Shown: piece after piece, positions 9,121-18,357 of the stretch
Layout: every line of letters begins with the position of its first letter
How positions within the stretch are numbered: the stretch's first letter is position 1
Assembly: GCA_020186115.1 (NCBI GenBank)
Contig: WSYJ01000184.1
Location: forward strand, 124,001-188,000
Length of the DNA stretch: 64,000 nucleotides
Source: Histomonas meleagridis
Lineage: Eukaryota > Parabasalia > Tritrichomonadida > Dientamoebidae
Direction: 5' to 3'
Made by a program: the position numbers and the translations under genes
The notes under the pieces: model-generated
What the model was told of the DNA's origin: nothing
What the model saw: only the letters and a program-made list of their open reading frames with translations
Databases searched by the model: none

Positions 9121-9307
9121 TTATATGTAAGAACGTTTAAACCCGATAATATTAACGTTCTCTTCACTAACCGTCTGGTGAAAACGACCGATATTAGAAA
9201 TGAAAACGTTTATTTGAAAAGACCAGCCAAATTCTTTCAAAACAAAAATTTGTATTGTGTGGGGAAGTTTTCCAAGTAAAAAAGTGGTATCGAAGTAAAA
9301 ATTTTGG
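9121..9307. promoter_or_regulatory. Divergent promoter with clustered AACGTT sites between eL27 and the Rab gene
   Basis: Three AACGTT/AACGTTT copies occur in 90 bases (around 9131, 9153 and 9206), plus ACCGTC/ACCGAT variants. This is the densest cluster of this hexamer in the window. It sits between two divergent genes, as expected for a shared Myb-type regulatory region. Confidence 0.5.
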
Positions 9308-9886
9308 ATGTCATCCAAAAAGAACAAAATTGTAATGCTTGGTGATAGTGGTGTTGGAAAAACATCACTTGTTAAAAGGTGGATTAATAACACATATAAA
9401 GGAGATCAACTACCAACAATTGGTGCAGCTTATACACAAAATATTGTAAATATTAACAATGAAAGCTACAAAATTCAAGTATGGGATACTGCAGGAGAAG
9501 AAAAATATAGGTCAATGGCCCCAATTTATTGCCAAGGCGCTTTTGGAGCTATGATTGTTTTTGATTTTCTTGTTAAAGAATCATTTGACAGTATAAATTC
9601 ATGGGTGTCATGTCTTGATAATACAGGCGGAAATATACCAATTGTAATTTGCGGGAATAAGGTAGATTTACTTGAAGATGAAACAAAATTAATTGAAACA
9701 TGCCAAAAATTAAATGAGATGGGATATACATTTTTTGCAACAAGTGCTTCCACAGGTACTCATGTTGAGGAAGCATTCATGGAATTAATCAGACGTGCAA
9801 TTGAATTCCGCAAACAAGAGTCTGAAACAGAAACAGTGGTACAAGACATACAGCAGCCTCCAGAAGAGAAAGGTGGATGCTGCTAA
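9308..9886 (+). CDS. Rab-family small GTPase
   Basis: 192 residues. G1 GDSGVGKT at 12-19, the switch I Thr in PTIG (T37), G3 WDTAGEE at 59-65, G4 NKVD at 117-120, G5 SAS at 146-148, and a C-terminal GGCC for double geranylgeranylation. It should regulate a vesicle traffic step. Odd: the catalytic Gln of DTAGQ is Glu (E64), so intrinsic or GAP-stimulated hydrolysis may be altered. The LPTIGAAY effector region is near the Rab5/Rab21 type, but subfamily cannot be settled by eye. Confidence 0.9.
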   Translation: MSSKKNKIVMLGDSGVGKTSLVKRWINNTYKGDQLPTIGAAYTQNIVNINNESYKIQVWDTAGEEKYRSMAPIYCQGAFGAMIVFDFLVKESFDSINSWVSCLDNTGGNIPIVICGNKVDLLEDETKLIETCQKLNEMGYTFFATSASTGTHVEEAFMELIRRAIEFRKQESETETVVQDIQQPPEEKGGCC

Positions 9887-9981
9887 GGAAAGAATGTATA
9901 CAAAAGCGGTTTTGATCGTCCTGAACTTTTTGAATACTTAAAATTAACAATTTAATAAACTTATAAGAAATACTCATTTAT

Positions 9982-10863
9982 TTAATCTTCTATATACATT
10001 TCCAAGATAGCTATAAGTAACATCCAAAGGACACCCAACCCAAAGAAAAATAAGTGCCATATCTTTTCACAACAATTAATTATTGATTTTTGAGAAAGCA
10101 TCTCTGTCCATTCATGGCAAGCAACAAACAAGAAAGTCCCTGCTGAAAAGGAAGCAATGAGCCCTAGCGCAAGATATCCACTATGACTCCCAAGAAAATG
10201 TGCAGCAATGATTCCAATTGGAGAACAAAGAGAATATAAACAAACTAATACCCAAAATATAATTTTTGATGGATTATCCTTAAGTAATATGAGTGAAAGA
10301 GAAAATGCTTCTACAGGCTTATGGCCAACAATTGCACAAAAAATTGCAATCAATGATGAACGCTTTGTCATAATACCTAAAGCAATTCCTTCGACTATAG
10401 AATGTATAGCCATTATAACATATAACGAAATTGTTGCGCCTGCCATTTTCTTGAATGTCTTTTTTAACTCTTTCGATATGTTTGAATCTTCATCAGATTC
10501 ATCTTCTTCACAATTGTCTTCGCTAAATAAATTTTTTTTCTGGTTCATATTTAATGCTTTATTTCTTAATGCTCTGGCATCATGCTCAGAAAATGAGAAA
10601 AATTCTACAATTGTAAGAAGAAAAAATGATATTATTGTAACAGCTGGTGCAACAGGATATCGAATATAATTAAGCTTACCAAATTCTTCAAACGCATCAT
10701 TTAATAAATGAGTAAGACCCGCTCCTAAAAACACTCCACATGCCATTGATTCAAGTCTTACAACCCATTTTACTGTGACAAATAATAATGGACCTGCATT
10801 TCCTATAATTGTAGCCACTAAAATAACAACAGTAAAAATTATTTTTAAGGAATTATTTTCCAT
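9982..10863 (-). CDS. ZIP family (SLC39) divalent metal transporter
   Basis: 293 residues from the first ATG; a longer frame starts with a non-ATG codon. Eight hydrophobic segments are visible, three before and five after a variable acidic loop (about 95-135, rich in Glu/Asp/Ser). The ZIP signature lies in segments IV-V: HSIVEGIALGIM (His154, Glu158) and GHKPVEAFSLSL (His181, Glu185), which form the metal site. Expected to move Zn or Fe into the cytosol. The loop is acidic and has only one His, unlike the His-rich loops of many ZIPs. Codon use is AT-rich and ordinary. Confidence 0.92.
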   Translation of the reverse strand: MENNSLKIIFTVVILVATIIGNAGPLLFVTVKWVVRLESMACGVFLGAGLTHLLNDAFEEFGKLNYIRYPVAPAVTIISFFLLTIVEFFSFSEHDARALRNKALNMNQKKNLFSEDNCEEDESDEDSNISKELKKTFKKMAGATISLYVIMAIHSIVEGIALGIMTKRSSLIAIFCAIVGHKPVEAFSLSLILLKDNPSKIIFWVLVCLYSLCSPIGIIAAHFLGSHSGYLALGLIASFSAGTFLFVACHEWTEMLSQKSIINCCEKIWHLFFFGLGVLWMLLIAILEMYIED

Positions 10864-11338
10864 ATGTTTGAAGTGGAAGGTGTTTAATTTTTTTAAATGA
10901 CCATTCAAGTTTTCAATTTTCAAATAGGTTTCAATTTTATATGTAAAAAATGAGTCTCATAAAATCTAGACTTTTAAGAAATTTATTGTTTCAATCATTA
11001 TCCTTTGCTATCAAATTAAACAAGTTTACACTTCACATCACAATGTTTTGTTGTTGTTCATATTTTTATAAGAAAATAGAGTTTTTAGAAGAATTATTAT
11101 GTACGCCCGATTAAAAGTGGTGTAACTTTTGGATATTAATTTTTTGGTTTAAATTTTCGAATCGATTAAAAGTGACGTTTAAAAAAGAGTAAAAACTTTT
11201 TAACATTTCATAAATATTTTTAAAAAGGTTAAAAATAAATAAAATATGAGTAATACATATTATTAAATTAACTTATTCCACATGGAAAGGATCAAATCGA
11301 GCTTATAAAAATGAAATTTTAAAGTTCATTACGAACTT
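10864..11338. other. Intergenic, no gene seen
   Basis: AT-rich gap between the ZIP start and the end of the ankyrin array. No open frame with protein-like content and no repeat. Confidence 0.4.
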
Positions 11339-12639
11339 TTAAGAATGAAGAAATATTGAAACAAAATCTTTTGGTTTTAAAAATAATTTCACAATATCTG
11401 CATATCCTTTTTTATCTGCACAAGCAAGGGCCTTATAAAATATTTTACATAATTTCCAAATATTATTTTAAAATATCGAATTATTAAAATAAATATTAAA
11501 TAAAACAGATAAATATTCTTAGCATTAATATCAATTCCTTCTTGTTCAAGAAGTAATTTAACTATTTCTGTATGACCTTTATCAGATGCAAATATAAGTG
11601 CTGTATGAAACATTTAAAATAATTTCCAAATCTTTTTTTAATATATAAAATTATTAAAATAAATATCAAATAAAAAAAATAAATATTCTTAGCATCAATA
11701 TCAATTCCTTCTTGTTCAAGAAGTAATTTAACTATTTCTATATGACCATTTTCAGATGCTCTCATAAGTGCTGTTTCAAATAATTTAAATAATTTCCAAA
11801 TATTATTTTAAAATATCGAATTATTAAAATAAATTTTAAATAAAACAGATAAATATCTTTGGCATTAATATCAATTCTTTTTTGTTCAAGAATTAATTTG
11901 ACGATTTCTACAGAACCATTTTCAGATGCCAAAATAAGTGTTGTTTTAAATATTATAAATAATTTCTAAATATTATTTAAAAATCCAAAATTATTAAAAT
12001 AAATCCAACATAAAACATATCAATATCTTTAACACTTATATCAATATCTCTTTGTTCGAGAAGGAATTTAACCATATCTATTTCCCCATTTTTAATTGCC
12101 TTAATAAAAATTGATTCAAATACTTCAAAAAAAATCCAAATTGTATTTATATTCATCAAATTATTAATATAAATACGGATTAAAATAAATATATATCTTT
12201 TTCATTAATATTAATTCCTTTTTGTTTAAGGATTAATTTCATCATTTTAATATTTTTTGCGGTATAAAACAATATGTTCCTAATTAAAATAGACAATCTC
12301 CATATAAAATTTTCAAACTATAAATTGTTATTAAAAATATCAAATAAAACGAATATATATCTTTAGCATTGATATCAATTCCTTTTTTCTCAAGAAGTAG
12401 TTTTGCTATTTTTACATTACCATTTGAAGCTGCATACATTAATGCTGTTTCAAATAATTTAAATAATTTCCAAATATTTTTTCGTAATATAAAGATATTA
12501 AAACAATTTTTAATGAAAAAATACAAACATCTTTAGCATTAATATCAATTCCTTCTTGTTCAAGAAGTAACTTAACGATTTCAATGTGATTATTATGTGA
12601 ACACAACATAAGTGGAGTTATAAAAATTAAATATAAATT
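11339..12639 (-). repeat. Ankyrin repeat array with a 170-nt period, 3' part of the 12640-13932 ankyrin locus
   Basis: Eight ankyrin blocks (pattern TALxxASxxGHxEIVKLLLEQxGIDINAKD) follow the head ORF on the same strand. None has a stop inside, but the frame differs from block to block. The spacing of the KLL codons is 170 nt for nearly all steps (positions 11551, 11721, 11891, 12061, 12231, 12395, 12565), with one 164. A 34-codon block takes 102 nt, leaving a 68-nt spacer with no GT-AG borders. The last block ends in TAA at 11339. The spacers may be introns (see findings) or this could be a decaying array. Blocks near 12231 and 11390 are degenerate. Confidence 0.75.
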
Positions 12640-13932
12640 CTAAATATTTATATTCCAACAAATTACTTGAAAAAGCATTATATAAAACAAATAATAATTT
12701 TTTTCATTAACATTAAGACCCTTTTTCTCAAGTAAATATCTAATAAATTCAATATTTCCTGATTCTAAAGATAAAAAAAACAAATTTTTCGGATATGTCT
12801 TACCAGCAAGAAAATAATTTACAAAGAATATATTTCCATTTCTTGCAGCTTCATTAATAATAAAGATATCTACTTCAATTCCTTCATTTTCCAAAAATGA
12901 AAAGATTTCATAATTATCATATTTTATACAATTAATTACTAAGTAAGTTAAATTCTTAACTTCTTTTATTTTATTTTCATAAAGATAATAAAAAATATCA
13001 TTTCGATGAAATTCAATCGCTGTTTCATATGAATCTTCCATTAATGCATGATTTTGTTCACATAAATGAATGATCTCTAAATTCCCCCCGGCAATTGCAT
13101 ATTTACCTGTGTTATCTATATTTGCGCCATTCATAAGTAAATATTTAAAACATTTAACTGCAGAAAAAAATGCCGCATAATCAATTAACGTAATATTTCT
13201 TTGATTAATAAATGAACATCTTTCATAAAGTGATGGCGCAATTCTTTGATTAAAATTAAAATCATTTTGTGTTGATATTTCTTGAAGTTTTTCGATTTCA
13301 TCATTTCGAATTATTTTTGCAATTTCATTTGGATTATGACCTTCTTTTATATGTTTCTTATGAAGTTCCCAATCATCTTTTTTAACTTCTTGGATAAGGT
13401 CCTGATAAATATAATTATTTCCATTGTGTTTTATTTTATTTATTGTTTTGTCAGATAGATGTTGTGCAAAATAAAGTGATTTTTTTCTTTTAATTATAGT
13501 TTGATCAATCAAATTTTGTTCATTCATCTTCTGTAGAATGTAATCAGATTCGCGCGTATTAGACGAAAGAACAAATTGCGTGAATACATGAAGAATTCTA
13601 TCAGTACTTTGATCAAACATTTCTTCTTCTTTTTTTTCAATAAGCATTAAATAATTAAAAATTAAGAAAGTATCTTTATTTTGAGAAATGAAAGATGCAA
13701 AAATCAATCGACACATAATAAAGTGCCATGAAAATGGGAAACTTTTAATAAATAACTTCATTGTTGATTCAATTGCCTTCTGAACATTGTATTTATCTAT
13801 TGAGAAAATAATCTTCTCAAGTAACAGTAATTTATTAATATATTCTCTATATGTAACTAAATCCTGGTTTATCTCTAAATCAAAATTCTGTTTTAAATAC
13901 GTTTCCATTTCTTGGCTTGAAACTATCCCCAT
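12640..13932 (-). CDS. Ankyrin protein with DUF3447-type N-terminal head
   Basis: 430 residues, an intact head of a parabasalid ankyrin family. The N-terminus is a helical domain shared by all six ankyrin loci in the window. A conserved core (about 190-320) follows: KDDWELHKKHIKEGHNPNE, IIRNDEIEKLQ, NFNQRI and SLYERCSFIN, then LIDYAAFFS..KCFKYLLMNGA and YAIAGGNLEIIHLCEQNH. These are the usual DUF3447 ankyrin-like landmarks. The ORF runs into one ankyrin repeat and then a spacer with a stop. If spacers are spliced out, the protein would gain about eight more repeats. Function unknown; ankyrins mediate protein binding. Confidence 0.8.
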   Translation of the reverse strand: MGIVSSQEMETYLKQNFDLEINQDLVTYREYINKLLLLEKIIFSIDKYNVQKAIESTMKLFIKSFPFSWHFIMCRLIFASFISQNKDTFLIFNYLMLIEKKEEEMFDQSTDRILHVFTQFVLSSNTRESDYILQKMNEQNLIDQTIIKRKKSLYFAQHLSDKTINKIKHNGNNYIYQDLIQEVKKDDWELHKKHIKEGHNPNEIAKIIRNDEIEKLQEISTQNDFNFNQRIAPSLYERCSFINQRNITLIDYAAFFSAVKCFKYLLMNGANIDNTGKYAIAGGNLEIIHLCEQNHALMEDSYETAIEFHRNDIFYYLYENKIKEVKNLTYLVINCIKYDNYEIFSFLENEGIEVDIFIINEAARNGNIFFVNYFLAGKTYPKNLFFLSLESGNIEFIRYLLEKKGLNVNEKNYYLFYIMLFQVICWNINI

Positions 13933-14240
13933 ATGGAAACTTAATAATTAAATTATGGCATAACCGCTTATATTGAGACCTTTTTTTTGAACCACATATT
14001 TGAGATTTTGATTAATAAATGTCTGCTCAATTTATCATATAGTCAACTAATTTAATAAAATTATACTTTTTCTTGAATATTAAATTTAAATTACTTTAAT
14101 GCTCATTAAAAATTTGACATTCACATTTCATGTAAATTATAAATTTAAAGAAAAACAATTTAAAAATACTAAACCCAACAATATTTTAAACGAAAAGTAT
14201 TTTTTACATATAAGTGGTTTGAAATTTACAAAAAAATGTT
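13933..14240. other. Intergenic, no gene seen
   Basis: Holds the upstream region of the ankyrin gene. GCGGTTATGCC near 13961-13971 on the minus strand resembles the ACGGTTATGGCC before eL27. Nothing else is recognised. Confidence 0.35.
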
Positions 14241-15110
14241 TTAATCATCACTTGAATCCTCCTCTTCAATGGAATTATTTTTCGTTTTTTTACTTTTATC
14301 GTTATTGTCACTTTTTTCGCTATCATCACTTTTTTCGATATTGTCACTTTTCACAATAGTGACTAAGGGGCCCCTTCTTGGTAAATATTTGCGTTCTTCT
14401 TGTTTTTCTTTTTCCTCTTTGATTGCATCACGAATAATATTAAAACAACAAGAAAAGAAAAATGTGATAGGTGAGAGTGCTATAAACACAATGACTGTTA
14501 TTCTTAATTGATAACGATAACATTGTTCACAATTCGATTTGATCAATGCGCTAAGCGTTTCATTAATTACGCTTTCATTCGCTTCTTTATCAGAGAAGCC
14601 AAATTGATTGAAAAACCAATTGTAGGCTTTGATATCTTTAGTAACATTTTTGATAATTTCCAAAGCATTCTTGTGGTAGGAGTCGTACTTAGATGGAACA
14701 ACATATTTTAGCGCCTCATAAGAAAAATTACAACTGAGTACATGAAAAATCAATGTTATTATCAAAAGTAGACTTACAGCTGATTTGCAACATAACCCAA
14801 TTTTACTTTTGGGTTTGTGTTCACCAACATAAAACCCAATCATAATTAAAATAAAAAATAAAATAATACATGAATTTGAACAAAGTTCATAAATGACAAA
14901 ATTCCGTTCGCCTGACCCAACTGCATCAAGAAAAATTCTGTCTACTTTTGCAAAAAAACAAATTTCTGTACCAAATGTAATAAAAATAAAAATCCCAATA
15001 AAAATGATTATGAAAATAAGACTTACCCCAAAGCAATCTATTCCCTCTTCTGCAGAAGCTGTTGAATCAGATGGGTCATCCACAAGCTCTATTTCAAGGT
15101 TGTTTTCCAT
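14241..15110 (-). CDS. Four-pass membrane protein, tetraspanin-like
   Basis: 289 residues. Hydrophobic segments at about 28-48, 74-93, 104-125 and 203-227, with a short first loop, a large second loop (about 126-200) and both tails predicted cytosolic: tetraspanin topology. The large loop holds Cys pairs only near its end (CEQC), and the canonical CCG motif is missing, so tetraspanin membership is by topology only. The C-tail is hydrophilic with a repetitive Ser-Asp-(Asn)-x-Glu-Lys-Ser pattern and ends in acidic residues. Tetraspanin-family proteins are abundant at trichomonad surfaces and flagella, but the role here is not shown. Confidence 0.6.
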   Translation of the reverse strand: MENNLEIELVDDPSDSTASAEEGIDCFGVSLIFIIIFIGIFIFITFGTEICFFAKVDRIFLDAVGSGERNFVIYELCSNSCIILFFILIMIGFYVGEHKPKSKIGLCCKSAVSLLLIITLIFHVLSCNFSYEALKYVVPSKYDSYHKNALEIIKNVTKDIKAYNWFFNQFGFSDKEANESVINETLSALIKSNCEQCYRYQLRITVIVFIALSPITFFFSCCFNIIRDAIKEEKEKQEERKYLPRRGPLVTIVKSDNIEKSDDSEKSDNNDKSKKTKNNSIEEEDSSDD

Positions 15111-15651
15111 CCGAATGCTAATAGCAGTTAATTGAACGCATTGAAAAACGTGCTTAAAAAGTTTGTGAAAATTGTGAGGTCGATTCCGATATCGTTCAAA
15201 AAATTCTCGATAGAGGTCATTGAAAAAAAATATCTGATTTCATAATTTTCCTTTCGCTTCGTCAAACCAAATATTTTTAACAAATATTTTTGTACCTTTC
15301 CTGATACAATGTTTCCTTAGAAAATCGTTTCCAAGTTTTTAAAAAGATTATCACTCATATATATACATGTAAAGATAAAATTTTTTACCTGTAAAGTCTT
15401 TTCATCATAAAAGCTATGAAAATCTGGGATTGGAAATCCATGTTCTCTTAAAAAGTAAAGCCAAAAAATGTTTGAGTGGAGAAATTTCTCAAATTTCGCA
15501 TATATTTCATTTTGTTTTTCCTTACATGTTTTCTTTTAGGCTATTCATTGATTTCCCTGCAGTTATTCATATTATTCTTTAACTTTGAAATTTACACATT
15601 TCCTGATTATATTATCATTTAATAACAGAATATGATAACAGTACAAATCCT
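15111..15651. other. Intergenic, no gene seen
   Basis: AT-rich gap upstream of the tetraspanin-like gene. An ACGTTT and a GCGTTCAAT occur within 40 bases of that ATG; otherwise featureless. Confidence 0.35.
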
Positions 15652-16335
15652 TTAGTCATATGGTTCCCATGTTATAGGGTTATAACCAGTTTTCCTTTGA
15701 GGTGTTCGTGCATGTAATGGTGGCTCAAGAAGGCGATTTTGAGGCTGCTTTCTTTGTGGTGTCATAGGCTGTTGTACGCGAAGCGAATGAGGCTCAATAA
15801 ACTGGTGTTTTGTTTCCCAATATTGATCAAATACAACAAATTTGTTTGCTTGTGGAAGGTATTCTGATAATCCAAAATGCTTTTTCATGAACGAAAAACA
15901 TAGTGCAGATGGTCTATCAATCGGAATTTGTGACATTTCAAGGCCTTGATCTGAAAGCATTCTATCAATTAATTTTCGGCCAAAACCTTTCCTCTGTTGC
16001 GATGGATAAGTGAAAAAATCAAGAAGGCAAAGCGTTTCTGTTTCATGTTGTTGGCCAACTCTATCCCAAAGAAAAAGATGTCGATATCCAACTTTCACAA
16101 ATCCAAGAACTTCACCTAGTTCTTGGTTTACTAAAATATAAAGAGTATTGTCACCTCCTGTAAAAGTACTAAATGTTGTTATTATGTGAGATAGCCCTTG
16201 CGCTTTTGATGAAGCTATACCAATATCATTAATTAATGAAACAAGGTCTGCATTTGGCTTCTTACACATTTCTGGCTTTAAAATAGCAATTCCATCTTCA
16301 CCAACATTAAGATAACGGATTCCTTTGTGCTTCAT
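15652..16335 (-). CDS. ATAT1: Alpha-tubulin N-acetyltransferase (MEC-17/ATAT1 family)
   Basis: 227 residues. Acetylates Lys40 of alpha-tubulin in the microtubule lumen. The GNAT-like core shows TLCLLDFFTYPSQQRKGFGRKL (103-121) with the acetyl-CoA loop QQRKGFGR. The family's IDRPS motif lies at 139-143, followed by KHFGLSEYLPQANKFVVF. Equivalents of the human catalytic Cys120 and Asp157 are C103 and D140. The short Pro/Arg-rich C-tail is variable in this family. It lies divergent from the phospholipid methyltransferase across a 114-base gap that contains a palindrome. Confidence 0.92.
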   Translation of the reverse strand: MKHKGIRYLNVGEDGIAILKPEMCKKPNADLVSLINDIGIASSKAQGLSHIITTFSTFTGGDNTLYILVNQELGEVLGFVKVGYRHLFLWDRVGQQHETETLCLLDFFTYPSQQRKGFGRKLIDRMLSDQGLEMSQIPIDRPSALCFSFMKKHFGLSEYLPQANKFVVFDQYWETKHQFIEPHSLRVQQPMTPQRKQPQNRLLEPPLHARTPQRKTGYNPITWEPYD

Positions 16336-16416
16336 TTCAATCCTGTATTCACAACGGAAATAGCACTTTTTAAAAAAAATGCATTGAAATTTTTAACATT
16401 GGGTGTGAAATAAAAA

Positions 16417-16440
16417 GGACGTTAATTTTGATTAACGTCC
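16417..16440. promoter_or_regulatory. Palindromic ACGTTAA element between divergent genes
   Basis: GGACGTTAA and its exact reverse complement TTAACGTCC flank a 6-base centre. The palindrome ends 9 bases before the methyltransferase ATG and lies 82 bases from the acetyltransferase start. The half-site ACGTTAA recurs near other starts in the window, for example at 61962-61968 on the minus strand. Likely a dimeric or bidirectional Myb-type site; an RNA hairpin is the alternative. Confidence 0.55.
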
Positions 16441-16449
16441 TCCTCCAAA

Positions 16450-16953
16450 ATGGATATCATTCTGATTTGCGCAATTATTTCAACAATATTCCCTTACCTA
16501 TTTTATTCCTGGATATACATGTTTACAGATTCATTGCCAAAGTGGCTTACACAGGCTAAATTCATCAAAATTTCTCAAACTTTAAAAATAATTGAAGTTT
16601 TGTGCTCTTTCCCCACACTAAGAAAAGCTGGAATTAATTACCAAGGAATTTTCTTTGGAATACCATTAATTTTTGTTGGTCAATATCTAAATGAACTTGT
16701 TTACACAGCTTTAGGTGATGTAGGTGTTTATTATGGTGTTGAGATGAAGGTACTTAAGCCAAGAAGGTTGCCTGGATTTCCTTTTTCAATGGGTGATCCA
16801 CAATATAAAGGATCTCTTCTAACAATTATAGGCGGATTCTTTTGTTTTAATACAACAAGAGATCTCATGGCTATTTGTATAGCATGGGTATTTTCATATT
16901 TTTATATTATTTGTATTGAAAACACTAATAGGAAAGTAAAAATCAAAAATTAA
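16450..16953 (+). CDS. Phospholipid N-methyltransferase (PEMT/PLMT/OPI3 type)
   Basis: 167 residues with four hydrophobic segments. Would methylate phosphatidyl-mono/dimethylethanolamine toward phosphatidylcholine with S-adenosylmethionine, in the ER membrane. The family core is clear: GQYLNELVYTALGDVGVYYG (78-97), then LPGFPFSMGDPQYKGSLLTIIGG, whose GFPF...DPQY.GS part is the PEMT signature resembling the short plant and animal enzymes. Nothing suggests bacterial transfer: base composition matches neighbours. Substrate step is not decidable by eye. Confidence 0.82.
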   Translation: MDIILICAIISTIFPYLFYSWIYMFTDSLPKWLTQAKFIKISQTLKIIEVLCSFPTLRKAGINYQGIFFGIPLIFVGQYLNELVYTALGDVGVYYGVEMKVLKPRRLPGFPFSMGDPQYKGSLLTIIGGFFCFNTTRDLMAICIAWVFSYFYIICIENTNRKVKIKN

Positions 16954-17071
16954 AATAAACACTATAGTGCTGTATTTTATGGTATCATTCTTATTCGTGT
17001 CTTTTTCCATTAATTTGGGAAATGGAAAACTTTATAATAAAATTTTTAAACGTCTTTTCAATTTAAAACAG

Positions 17072-17938
17072 ATGAAACTTAGAAACGCTAATTTTCTACA
17101 TGATGAAACACTTATAATATGTACTAGCACAAATTTAGTTATTTTAAAACCTCCTTTGTATGAACCAATACTTTCAATTCCTGGAGGACCTTTTTTATTC
17201 AGTACTGCATTTCAAAATTTTATTGCAACAGTTGCTATGACCAACAATGTTCCACATACTCCTATGTATCTTCTTTTATATAATCTTAGCAATGGGGCAT
17301 TTCTACGTTCAATTGAATTTCCAACTCGAATTCTTATGATTTCATCAACTCAAACACATTTTTTTGTAGCACTTAAAGGAACGATTATATGCTATGATAT
17401 CAAAACATTGCAAAAAATCACGACATTAGAAAATGCAAGTTCAAAAGGTATATTTGCAGCATCGCAGAACTACATAGTTTATCCCGACGAATCCAATATA
17501 GGATTTGTTAACATTATAGCTACTTCTGATTTCCAAGTAAAACATCATATCAAAGTCCACAACAATGAAATTACAAAATTATCAATTTCCAATGATCAAC
17601 CAATTCTTCTTTCAGCTAGTAAAAAAGGTACTTTAGTAAGAGCGGCAAGTTGTGAAACTGGAGAAACTATAACAGAATATCGAAGAGGTTTCATAAATAA
17701 CGAAATTGTCGAGATGGCACAAAATGGAAAACTTTGTTGTGTTTGCTCATTGTCAACAATACACATATATACTGCTGATAACCAACATTTTAACGTGAGT
17801 TGTTCATCAACACCTATTTGCTGTATGATTCTACAAGATAATGTTTATGTGGTAACACAATCAGGAAGTTTAACTGTTTATGCATTGTCTGATGATACTA
17901 AGTCAATCGAAATAGTTTCTAATATAGAATTCAAATAA
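17072..17938 (+). CDS. PROPPIN (Atg18/WIPI-like) phosphoinositide-binding beta-propeller
   Basis: 288 residues from the chosen ATG. The frame is open back to a non-ATG codon at 16967 with one further ATG at 16979. I prefer 17072 because AACGTC and an initiator-like TCAATTT lie just before it and because the first blade (FLHDETLIICTSTNLVI) begins right after. WD-like blades continue to HNNEITKLSISNDQPILLSASKKGTLVRAASCETG, followed by YRRG, the variant of the L/FRRG motif that binds PI3P/PI(3,5)P2. Expected to act in autophagosome formation or endosomal recycling. The aromatic before RRG is common. Confidence 0.83.
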   Translation: MKLRNANFLHDETLIICTSTNLVILKPPLYEPILSIPGGPFLFSTAFQNFIATVAMTNNVPHTPMYLLLYNLSNGAFLRSIEFPTRILMISSTQTHFFVALKGTIICYDIKTLQKITTLENASSKGIFAASQNYIVYPDESNIGFVNIIATSDFQVKHHIKVHNNEITKLSISNDQPILLSASKKGTLVRAASCETGETITEYRRGFINNEIVEMAQNGKLCCVCSLSTIHIYTADNQHFNVSCSSTPICCMILQDNVYVVTQSGSLTVYALSDDTKSIEIVSNIEFK

Positions 17939-18357
17939 ATTTGTGCATGTTATTAATAAATATTATGTTTAATGGAAATGTTTTACAAACATATTTGAAA
18001 CCAATATAAGATCTTTCACTTGAAAAACATATTTTATAAAATATTATGATGCTTTTAAAGAGAAAATAACGAGTAATGTATATGTGATAAAAATATAAAT
18101 GATTTAAGTACTTAAATCAATTTTTGAATAATTCTGTCTTCCATTCACATAAATAAGGAGAACGTTAAAAATTCAGGATTTATCATTTCAGCAAATACAA
18201 TTAAAATAAATTCTTGAAAACAAAAGAATTTCAAAATCTTAGTAATTTGCTAATGAATTATGTAAAAATATAAAATTTATATTTATTAAAAATTATAAAG
18301 TTTTAAGTTTTTCCACCGCACTCTTTTGATATAAACCACAGAAAATTGTGATTCATT
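17939..18357. other. Intergenic, no gene seen
   Basis: AT-rich gap before the second ankyrin locus. An AACGTTAAAAATTCAGG stretch near 18163 resembles the Myb-like promoter sites but is about 190 bases from the next ATG. Confidence 0.35.

Noticed and set aside
11339-12640. Canonical GT-AG or AT-AC introns in ankyrin spacers
   Set aside because: No spacer has the GTATGT/ACTAACACACAG pair. AT...AC borders can be drawn, but removing them leaves the wrong frame for the Thr-Ala-Leu codons.
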